The notes under the pieces are model-generated. The model was not told the DNA's origin, did not search any database, and saw only the letters and a list, made by a program, of their open reading frames with translations. From Streptomyces bauhiniae (GTDB lineage Bacteria; Actinomycetota; Actinomycetes; Streptomycetales; Streptomycetaceae), in contig NZ_SRRT01000006.1 of NCBI RefSeq assembly GCF_004784475.1, positions 372,001 to 436,000 on the forward strand: a stretch of 64,000 bases of DNA, given 5' to 3'. The first letter of the stretch is position 1. Each line of letters begins with the position of its first letter. Positions 16,920 to 24,097 of the stretch are shown here, in pieces. Made by a program: the position numbers and the translations under genes.

Positions 16920-17708
16920 GTGAGTAACGGAGAGATCACGTTGGCCGCGGGTGACGCGGAGGTAAGGGTGCTGCCCGGGAACGGCGGGCGCATCGGGGGG
17001 CTGCTTGTCGGGGGCAGCGAGTTGTTGCGGCAGGGGGAGCGGTTCGGGTGCTTCCCGATGGTCCCCTGGTGCGGGCGGATCAGGGACGGGCAGTTCCTGG
17101 ACGGCGGAGTCGTACGGCAGATGCCGCTGAACTCCCCGCCGCACGCCATCCACGGCACCGCCCGCGACGGCGCCTGGCGCACCGCGCGCACGTCGGCCGA
17201 CGAGGCGGTGCTGACGTACGAACTGACCGACCCCTGGCCGCACTCCGGCAAGATCACGCAGATCGTGAGCCTCGGCGAGGACAGCCTGACGCTGAGCATG
17301 TCCGTGGAGACGTACGAGGATTCGTTCCCGGCGCAGATCGGCTGGCACCCCTGGTTCAACCGGAACCTGGGCGGCGAGGACGTGCGGATCGACTTCCACC
17401 CGGCGTGGCAGGAGGAGCGCGGTGAGGACCACCTGCCGACCGGCAACCGCGTAGAGCCCAAGCCCGGCCCCTGGGACGACTGCTTCGGCATGCCCGAGGG
17501 TGTCGACGTCACCCTGACCTGGCCCGGACAGCTCGAACTCAAGGTGGCCAGCCGCGAACAGTGGGCCGTCGTGTACGACGAGCAGGACGCCGCCGTGTGC
17601 GTCGAGCCGCAGACCGGACCGCCGAACGGCCTGAACACCGCCCAGCGCCTGGTCACCCCGTTGGAGCCGCTGGAGGCGTCCACGACCTGGACCTGGCGCC
17701 GCCTCTAA
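16920..17708 (+). CDS. Aldose 1-epimerase family protein
   Basis: A 262-residue mutarotase-like protein of the galactose mutarotase superfamily. It shows 'LPGNGGRIGGLLVGG' at the start, 'CFPMVPWCGRIRDGQF', the active-site histidine in 'PPHAIHGTARDGAW', a second histidine in 'QIGWHPWFNR', and the catalytic glutamate near 'VCVEPQTGPPNGLN'. It should interconvert alpha and beta anomers of a free or phosphorylated hexose. The GTG start lacks a strong ribosome-binding site. It ends 10 bp before pyrE and is probably co-transcribed with it. Confidence 0.88.
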   Translation: MSNGEITLAAGDAEVRVLPGNGGRIGGLLVGGSELLRQGERFGCFPMVPWCGRIRDGQFLDGGVVRQMPLNSPPHAIHGTARDGAWRTARTSADEAVLTYELTDPWPHSGKITQIVSLGEDSLTLSMSVETYEDSFPAQIGWHPWFNRNLGGEDVRIDFHPAWQEERGEDHLPTGNRVEPKPGPWDDCFGMPEGVDVTLTWPGQLELKVASREQWAVVYDEQDAAVCVEPQTGPPNGLNTAQRLVTPLEPLEASTTWTWRRL

Positions 17709-17718
17709 GCTGGGCCGT

Positions 17719-18267
17719 ATGACGGATGTACGTGGTGAACTGCTCCAGCAGATCAAGGACAAGGCCGTGGTGCACGGCAAGGTGACCCTCTCCTCGGGTC
17801 TGGAGGCCGACTACTACGTCGACCTGCGCCGCATCACCCTGGACGGCGAGGCCGCCCCGCTGGTCGGCCAGGTGCTGCTGGACCTCACCGCCGACCTGGA
17901 CTTCGACGCGGTCGGCGGCCTGACCATGGGCGCCGACCCGGTGGCCGCCGCCATGCTGCACGCGGCCGCCGCGCGCGGGCAGAAGCTCGACGCGTTCGTG
18001 GTCCGCAAGGCCGCGAAGGCGCACGGGCTCCAGCGCCGGGTCGAGGGTCCGGACATCGCGGGCCGCCGGGTGCTGGTCGTCGAGGACACCTCCACCACCG
18101 GCGGCTCCCCGCTGACCGCGGTGGAGGCGGTACGGGAGGCCGGCGCGGAGGTCGTCGGCGTCGCCACGATCGTGGACCGGGCGACCGGCGCCGCGGAGAA
18201 GATCGAGGCCGGGGCGGGCGTTCCGTACCGGTTCGCCTTCTCGAAGGATGAACTGGGGCTGGACTGA
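17719..18267 (+). CDS. pyrE: Orotate phosphoribosyltransferase
   Basis: An enzyme of 182 residues that makes orotidine 5'-phosphate from orotate and PRPP in pyrimidine synthesis. The PRPP-binding signature is VLVVEDTSTTGGSP (118-131). 'TLSSGLEADYYVDLRR' near the N-terminus and the 'VVRKAAKAHG' lysine loop are also conserved. It begins 10 bp after the epimerase gene, and the aldolase gene follows 150 bp later. Confidence 0.96.
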   Translation: MTDVRGELLQQIKDKAVVHGKVTLSSGLEADYYVDLRRITLDGEAAPLVGQVLLDLTADLDFDAVGGLTMGADPVAAAMLHAAAARGQKLDAFVVRKAAKAHGLQRRVEGPDIAGRRVLVVEDTSTTGGSPLTAVEAVREAGAEVVGVATIVDRATGAAEKIEAGAGVPYRFAFSKDELGLD

Positions 18268-18418
18268 CGGGCCGCCGGGGGCTGGACTTCTCCCCGGCCG
18301 CCAGACCGTCCGGCAGGGCAGGTCTGGAAAGATGGGGCCGACGCCGATGTCGCCCCCCAGGGTCCAGGTCAGGGCCGCATATCGCAGAACGCCAACCCGC
18401 AACACGAGGAGCGGACAG

Positions 18419-19441
18419 ATGCCCATCGCAACTCCCGAGGTCTACAAAGAGATGCTCGACCGGGCGAAGGCAGGCAAGTTCGCCTACCCGGCCATCAACG
18501 TCACCTCCAGCCAGACCGTGAACGCGGCCCTGCGCGGCTTCGCGGAGGCGGAGAGCGACGGCATCATCCAGATCTCGACCGGCGGCGCGGAGTTCCTCGG
18601 CGGCCAGTACAACAAGGACATGGTGACCGGCGCGGTCGCGCTCGCGGAGTACGCGCACATCATCGCCGAGAAGTACCCGGTCAACATCGCGCTGCACACC
18701 GACCACTGTCCCAAGGACAAGCTGGACGGTTACGTACGCCCGCTGCTCGCGCTGTCCGAGGAGCGCGTGAAGGCCGGCCGCAACCCGCTGTTCCAGTCGC
18801 ACATGTGGGACGGCTCCGCCGAGACCCTCGCGGACAACCTCTCGATCGCCCAGGAGCTGCTGGAGCAGGCCCGCCGCGCGAACATCGTCCTCGAGGTCGA
18901 GATCACCCCGACCGGCGGTGAGGAGGACGGCGTCTCGCACGAGATCAACGACTCCCTCTACACCACGGTGGACGACGCGATCCGTACCGCCGAGGCCCTC
19001 GGCCTGGGCGAGAAGGGCCGCTACCTGCTGGCCGCGTCGTTCGGCAATGTGCACGGCGTGTACAAGCCGGGCAACGTGGTGCTCCGCCCGGAGCTGCTGA
19101 AGGAGCTGAACGACGGCGTCGCCGCGAAGTTCGGCAAGCAGTCGCCGTTCGACTTCGTCTTCCACGGCGGTTCCGGTTCCTCCGAGGAGGAGATCCGTAC
19201 CGCGCTGGAGAACGGCGTCGTGAAGATGAACATCGACACGGACACCCAGTACGCCTTCACCCGTCCGGTCGCCGACCACATGTTCCGTCACTACGACGGT
19301 GTGCTGAAGGTCGACGGCGAGGTCGGTGACAAGAAGCAGTACGACCCGCGCACCTGGGGCAAGCTGGCCGAGGCGGGCATGGCGGAGCGTGTCGTGGTCG
19401 CCGCGAAGAACCTGCGGTCGGCGGGCAACAAGATGAAGTGA
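18419..19441 (+). CDS. fba: Class II fructose-bisphosphate aldolase
   Basis: A zinc-dependent glycolytic aldolase of 340 residues that cleaves fructose 1,6-bisphosphate into DHAP and glyceraldehyde 3-phosphate. Zinc and substrate residues are visible in 'IALHTDHCPKDKL', 'EVEITPTGGEEDGV', 'FGNVHGVYKPG' and 'FVFHGGSGSSEEE'. The ATG at 18419 follows GAGGAGCGG. Length fits the long class IIA subtype. It ends at an intrinsic terminator. Confidence 0.97.
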   Translation: MPIATPEVYKEMLDRAKAGKFAYPAINVTSSQTVNAALRGFAEAESDGIIQISTGGAEFLGGQYNKDMVTGAVALAEYAHIIAEKYPVNIALHTDHCPKDKLDGYVRPLLALSEERVKAGRNPLFQSHMWDGSAETLADNLSIAQELLEQARRANIVLEVEITPTGGEEDGVSHEINDSLYTTVDDAIRTAEALGLGEKGRYLLAASFGNVHGVYKPGNVVLRPELLKELNDGVAAKFGKQSPFDFVFHGGSGSSEEEIRTALENGVVKMNIDTDTQYAFTRPVADHMFRHYDGVLKVDGEVGDKKQYDPRTWGKLAEAGMAERVVVAAKNLRSAGNKMK

Positions 19442-19459
19442 CCCTCCGTGGTCTCCCTC

Positions 19460-19501
19460 AGGGGGCCCGGCACCTGTTATCCACAGGGCCGGGCCCCCTT
19501 T
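19460..19501 (+). terminator. Intrinsic terminator after the aldolase gene
   Basis: A 12-bp stem (19460-19471 with 19488-19499) and 16-nt loop lie about 19 bp past the stop codon and are followed by T residues. Confidence 0.85.
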
Positions 19502-19526
19502 GGCCATCCGGGGTATACCTGGGGAC

Positions 19527-20999
19527 ATGCCCGATGTCCGGCTGGCGTCCCCCAAGGGCCGGTGGATTCTCCTGACCACCGTGCTCGGTTCCAGCATGGC
19601 CCTGCTGGACTCGACCGTCGTCAACGTCGCGCTGCCCCGCATCGGCCGCGACCTCGACGCGAGCCTCGCGGCGCTCCAGTGGACGGTCAACGCGTACATG
19701 GTGACGCTGGCGGGGCTGATCCTGCTGGGCGGTTCGCTGGGGGACCGGTACGGGCGGCGCCGCGTCTTCGTGATCGGCGTGATCTGGTTCGCGGCGGCCT
19801 CCCTGATGTGCGGGCTGGCTCCCGACCCGAACGTGCTGATCATCGCCCGTGCGCTCCAGGGCGTGGGCGGCGCGCTGCTCACACCGGGGTCGCTCGCGCT
19901 GATCCAGGCGTCCTTCCACCCCGACGACCGCAGCCGCGCGGTGGGGCTGTGGTCCGGGTTCGGCGGGGTCGGGGCGGCGATCGGGCCGTTCCTCGGCGGC
20001 TGGCTGGTGGAGGGGCCGGGCTGGCGCTGGGTGTTCCTGCTGAACGTGCCGCTCGCCCTGATCTGCGTACCGGTGGCGCTGCGGCACGTACCCGAGTCGG
20101 ACGCGGGGCCCGCGCGCGGGCGGTTCGACGTGCTGGGGGCGGTGCTGGGCGCGGTGGCGCTCGCGCTGCTGACGTACGCGCTGATCGAGGCCCGTTCCGC
20201 GTCCGTCGCGGTGTGGGTGACGGCGGTGGCGGGCGTGGCGGCGGCGGTGGCCTTCGTGTACGTGGAGCGCCACCGCCCGAACCCGATGCTCCCGCCGGAC
20301 ATCTTCGCCTCGCGGCAGTTCACGGCCGTCAACCTGGTCACGCTGTGCGTGTACGCGGCGTTCGGCGGCTTCTTCTTCCTGACGGCGCTGCAGCTCCAGG
20401 TGGTGGCGGGCTACTCACCCCTGGCGGCGGGTACGGCCCTGCTCCCGCCGACGATCCTGATGCTCCTGTTCTCCTCCCGCTCGGGCGCCCTCGCCGACCG
20501 CACGGGCCCCCGCCTCCCCCTGACTATCGGCCCCCTGCTCTGCGCGGCGGCGATGCTCCTGATGCTCCGGGTCGGCCCGGACGCGAACTATCTGACGGAC
20601 GTCCTCCCCGCCCTCCTCGTCATGGGCACGGGGATGGTCACCCTGGTGGCCCCCCTGACGGCCACGGTCCTCGCCTCGGTCGACACGGCCCGAGCGGGTC
20701 TGGCCAGCGGCATCAACAACGCGGCGGCGCGGGCGGCGGGGTTGGTAGCGGTAGCCGCCCTCCCCTTGCTGACGGGCATGGGCCCGGAGGCATACCGCCT
20801 CCCGGCGGCCTTCAACTCGTCCTTCGACAAGGCGATGCCGATCTGCGCGGCAGTCCTGGTCCTGGCCTCCCTCCTCTCCGCCACCCTGATCCGCCACCGC
20901 CCCACCCCGGACTGCCCCCACCCCGAGTGCCGCACCCACGGCAGCATCACGACTCCGCCGCTGGAGACGGGGGAGGTGGAGCCGGCTTCGCGGGGGTGA
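19527..20999 (+). CDS. MFS drug-export transporter, DHA2 (EmrB/QacA) type
   Basis: A 490-residue membrane protein with about 14 hydrophobic spans. The motif 'LDSTVVNVALPRIGRDL' is characteristic of the 14-span DHA2 family, 'LGDRYGRRRVFV' is MFS motif A, and 'GFGGVGAAIGPFLGGWL' is the antiporter motif C. It probably exports hydrophobic drugs in exchange for protons. No dedicated regulator is adjacent. It lies between the aldolase gene and the effector/NLR cluster. Confidence 0.92.
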   Translation: MPDVRLASPKGRWILLTTVLGSSMALLDSTVVNVALPRIGRDLDASLAALQWTVNAYMVTLAGLILLGGSLGDRYGRRRVFVIGVIWFAAASLMCGLAPDPNVLIIARALQGVGGALLTPGSLALIQASFHPDDRSRAVGLWSGFGGVGAAIGPFLGGWLVEGPGWRWVFLLNVPLALICVPVALRHVPESDAGPARGRFDVLGAVLGAVALALLTYALIEARSASVAVWVTAVAGVAAAVAFVYVERHRPNPMLPPDIFASRQFTAVNLVTLCVYAAFGGFFFLTALQLQVVAGYSPLAAGTALLPPTILMLLFSSRSGALADRTGPRLPLTIGPLLCAAAMLLMLRVGPDANYLTDVLPALLVMGTGMVTLVAPLTATVLASVDTARAGLASGINNAAARAAGLVAVAALPLLTGMGPEAYRLPAAFNSSFDKAMPICAAVLVLASLLSATLIRHRPTPDCPHPECRTHGSITTPPLETGEVEPASRG

Positions 21000-21123
21000 G
21001 GGGCGACGGGGTGGGGTCACCGCACTCGATCGGGTTGCTTCAACGGACTGCCGCAACTGTGGGCGAGTGTCTAGCGTGATAGCCCACGAAACCACGGTGG
21101 GCACGACGAGGGGGAACGCCATC

Positions 21124-21633
21124 ATGTTGTTCGAGGCGATGACGGCGCTGGCTGCGGCCGGTGGCAGTGCGGTGGTGCAGGCGGCGGGTACGGACGCGTG
21201 GAACGGGTTCCGGGGGCGGGTGGCGGCGCTGTTCGGCCGGGGCGACGCCCGGCGTGAGGCGGCGGAGCTGGAACGCCTGGACCACACCGCCCAGGCCCTG
21301 ACCGCCGCAGGCGACGAAGCGCCGGCGCAGCGGGCCCGCCAGGAGGGTGCGTGGGCGGCCCGTTTCGAGGGACTGCTGGAGAACCTCGACGAGGCGGAGC
21401 GCGATCAGGTGGTGGGCGAGCTGCGGTCGCTCCTGGCATTCGTCGCCGAGACGACGGGCGACGCGGTCGTGGGGACGGGCAAGGCGACCGCGCGGGAGGG
21501 GGGCAGCGCGGTGACCGGTATCAAGCGGTCCGGCGAAGCGGCGGGAGGACCGGCGCGGGCGGCGAACACCGGTGACGCGGAAGCGACCGGGGCGGGCTCC
21601 AGTGCGGTTTCGGGGATCGTTCACGAGCGCTGA
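21124..21633 (+). CDS. Small helical protein, candidate amyloid-signalling (Bell-like) effector
   Basis: A 169-residue protein. The ATG at 21124 is chosen because GAGGGGG lies 8 nt upstream. Residues 1-115 are predicted mostly helical, with an amphipathic or hydrophobic N-terminus ('FEAMTALAAAGGSAVVQAAG') and a charged helix bundle, similar in layout to Bell domains. The last 22 residues, 'NTGDAEATGAGSSAVSGIVH' plus ER, align without gaps to the N-termini of both NB-ARC proteins downstream, with 12 of 22 identical to the second. Such shared motifs define effector/NLR pairs in bacterial amyloid signalling. A role as membrane-active death effector is inferred. The next gene begins 7 bp later. 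Confidence 0.7.
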   Translation: MLFEAMTALAAAGGSAVVQAAGTDAWNGFRGRVAALFGRGDARREAAELERLDHTAQALTAAGDEAPAQRARQEGAWAARFEGLLENLDEAERDQVVGELRSLLAFVAETTGDAVVGTGKATAREGGSAVTGIKRSGEAAGGPARAANTGDAEATGAGSSAVSGIVHER

Positions 21634-21640
21634 GGTACAG

Positions 21641-24097
21641 GTGGCGGGGGCGGGAGCGAAGGTGGACGACGGGGTCGGCGAGCTGGGGTTCGGGCAGCTC
21701 GCCCGCGATACGGGGACTGCTACGGCCAGCGCGCCGCACAGCGTGGCCGTGGCCGGCATCTACAACGCCCGCACCGAGCTGCCGCCCGACGCGCTGCGGC
21801 CTCCGTCGCAGGTGGACGTCCGCGACGGGCTGGACGACCTGCCGTGGCGACCCGACCACTTCGTGGGCCGGGACGACGAACTCGACCGGCTGGACGGCGT
21901 GTTGAGCCGGCCGGGGGCGGTGCTGGTGCAGGCTGTGCACGGCCTGGGCGGCATCGGCAAGAGCACCCTTGCCGCGCACTGGGCCGCGACTCGCGAACAC
22001 GGACGCCGACCGGTGCGCTGGTTCACCGCCGACAGCCCGGCCGGTGTCCAGCAGGGTCTCGCCGACCTCGCCGTAGCCCTGCAGCCCGCGCTGAAGGTGC
22101 TGCCGGTCGACGCGCTGGCCGAGTGGGGGGTGCAGTGGCTGGCCAGCCACACCGGCTGGCTGGTCGTCCTCGACAACGTCAACGATCCCGCGCACATCGC
22201 TCCGCTGCTCAGCCGGGCACCGGGCGGACGCTTCCTGATCACCAGCAGACTCGGGGACGGCTGGGGCGGCAACGTCGCGCTGGTCCGCCTCGACGTCCTG
22301 GCACCGGACGAGTCCCTGGACCTGATCACGTCGATCATCACGAGCAAGGGCCCTCGCGACCTGAATGGGGCCGCGGAACTGTGCGAGGAACTGGGGCATC
22401 TACCTCTGGCGGTCGAGCAGGCTGGCGCCTACATCGCCCAGACCCCCTTCATGACTCCCCGCAACTACCTCCAACTCCTCGCCGAACATCCCGCGGAGAT
22501 GTATGAGCAGGCGGGTGCCACGACCCCGGATGAACGGACCGTGGCACGGGTCTGGACCATCACCCTCGACCACATCGCATCCCGCCAGCCCCTGGCCGTC
22601 GACCTGCTCCGCATCCTGGCCTGGTACGCCCCCGAAGCTATTCCGGCCTTCCTGGCCGCGCTCCCCGAGGGCAGGGCGGTCCAGACGAACCAGGCACTTG
22701 GCCTGCTGACGGCGTACAGCATGATCACCCCGGACCCCGCAACGGAGACGATCGCGGTTCATCGCTTGGTCCAGGCGCTTGCCCGCACACCGCACCCGAC
22801 GAATCCGCACCGGGCGTCCAATCTCATCAACCAGGCTCGTGAGAGCGCCACCGCCAACCTTGACGCCGCCCTGCCGCAGCGGTGGGGCGACCCCGTGACC
22901 TGGCCCCGCTGTCGCGCGCTCCTCCCACACTTCGACGCCCTCAGCCAGCATGCCGACCCGGCCACCGATACTCCCACTACCGCTCGCATTCACAACGAGA
23001 TCGGGCTCTACATCAAAGACCAGGGCCTCGTCGCGCGCGCGATCCACATTCTCCAACGGGCCTACACCGGCTATGAACGGATCCTGGGAGACAGCGACCC
23101 CAGCACCCTCACCAGCCGCAACAACCTTGCCAATGCCTACGAGGCCGTCGGCGATCCGACCCGCGCCATTACCCTCCACGAGCAGAATCTCGAGGACCGA
23201 GTCCGGATCCTTGGCCCCGACCACCCGAATACCCTCGTCACTCGCAACAACCTAGCCAGTGCCTACCAGGCTGCAGGCGACCCCGCTCGCGCCGTCGCCC
23301 TCCACGAGCAGAATCTCGAGGATCGCATCCGGCTCCTCGGCAATGATCACCCCGACGTCCTCACCACTCGCAACAACCTCGCCGGAGCATACGAGGACGT
23401 CGGTGACCCCGGGCGCGCTATTACCCTTCACGAGCAGAATCTCGAGGACCGCAACCGGATCCTCGGTTCTAATCACCCCGATACCCTCAGCAGCCGCAAT
23501 AACCTCGCCGGTGCGTATGTGAACGCCCGCGACCCCAGACGTGCCATTCCTCTTATGGAGCAGACCCTTGATGACTACGTAAGGATCCTCGGCCCCGACC
23601 ACCCGAGTACCCTCACCAGCCGCAACAACCTTGCAAGCGCCTATCAGGCCATCGGTGAATCCGCTCGCGCCATCACTCTCCACGAGCAGAATTTCAAGGA
23701 TCGCGTTCGGATCCTCGGTCCCGACCACCCCGACACCCTCATCACCCATAACAACCTCGCAGGTGCGTATGTGAACGCCCGCGACCTCAGACGCGCCATT
23801 CCTCTCATGCAGCGAACCCTTGATGCCTCCGCGAGGATCCTCGGCCCCGACCACCCAAACACCCTCACCACCCGCAACAACCTCGCGTTCGCCCACCGCT
23901 TGATGGGCGACCTGGATCACGCTGTCACGCTGCTCCACGAGAGCTTGGCGCTGTGCCTGGAGCGGTTCGGGGCCGACCACCCGCTGACCAGAAAGGCTCA
24001 GCGTGTCTACAGCCTGGCGTGGGAGAAGCGGGCTGTGAGCGGACCGAAGCTGGAGTTCGGACGTGCGGCCACAGGCCACAAGGGGGGGTGCTTATGA
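21641..24097 (+). CDS. NLR-like NB-ARC/TPR protein 1
   Basis: A STAND-class signal-transduction ATPase of 818 residues from the GTG at 21641, which sits 7 bp after the effector gene. Residues 23-44 are the shared motif ('DTGTATASAPHSVAVAGIYN' plus AR). The NB-ARC domain follows with P-loop GLGGIGKST (101-109), 'WLVVLDNVND' as Walker B and 'GGRFLITSR' as sensor. A helical linker leads to seven 42-residue TPR units (about 475-800), each with RNNLA, HEQNL and LGPDHP. The TPRs probably sense a ligand and the N-terminus recruits the effector. Its stop overlaps the next start (ATGA). Confidence 0.88.
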   Translation: MAGAGAKVDDGVGELGFGQLARDTGTATASAPHSVAVAGIYNARTELPPDALRPPSQVDVRDGLDDLPWRPDHFVGRDDELDRLDGVLSRPGAVLVQAVHGLGGIGKSTLAAHWAATREHGRRPVRWFTADSPAGVQQGLADLAVALQPALKVLPVDALAEWGVQWLASHTGWLVVLDNVNDPAHIAPLLSRAPGGRFLITSRLGDGWGGNVALVRLDVLAPDESLDLITSIITSKGPRDLNGAAELCEELGHLPLAVEQAGAYIAQTPFMTPRNYLQLLAEHPAEMYEQAGATTPDERTVARVWTITLDHIASRQPLAVDLLRILAWYAPEAIPAFLAALPEGRAVQTNQALGLLTAYSMITPDPATETIAVHRLVQALARTPHPTNPHRASNLINQARESATANLDAALPQRWGDPVTWPRCRALLPHFDALSQHADPATDTPTTARIHNEIGLYIKDQGLVARAIHILQRAYTGYERILGDSDPSTLTSRNNLANAYEAVGDPTRAITLHEQNLEDRVRILGPDHPNTLVTRNNLASAYQAAGDPARAVALHEQNLEDRIRLLGNDHPDVLTTRNNLAGAYEDVGDPGRAITLHEQNLEDRNRILGSNHPDTLSSRNNLAGAYVNARDPRRAIPLMEQTLDDYVRILGPDHPSTLTSRNNLASAYQAIGESARAITLHEQNFKDRVRILGPDHPDTLITHNNLAGAYVNARDLRRAIPLMQRTLDASARILGPDHPNTLTTRNNLAFAHRLMGDLDHAVTLLHESLALCLERFGADHPLTRKAQRVYSLAWEKRAVSGPKLEFGRAATGHKGGCL
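21707..21772 (+). other. Amyloid-like motif in NLR-like protein 1
   Basis: These 22 codons encode a motif of the form xTGxAxAxxxxSxAVxGxxxxR. It matches the C-terminal motif of the small protein (21565-21630) at 10 of 22 positions, with the same spacing. Confidence 0.7.
23077..23970 (+). repeat. Seven 126-bp TPR-coding repeats in NLR-like gene 1
   Basis: Seven consecutive 42-codon units are recognisable by RNNLA and LGPDHP-type blocks. Some units are nearly identical in DNA (for example the two encoding GAYVNARD), which indicates past unequal exchange or gene conversion. Confidence 0.8.

Noticed and set aside
17885-20341. Open frame of over 800 codons antisense to pyrE, aldolase and the MFS gene
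   Set aside because: It crosses several well-identified genes and a terminator; composition is Ser/Arg/Pro-rich shadow sequence.
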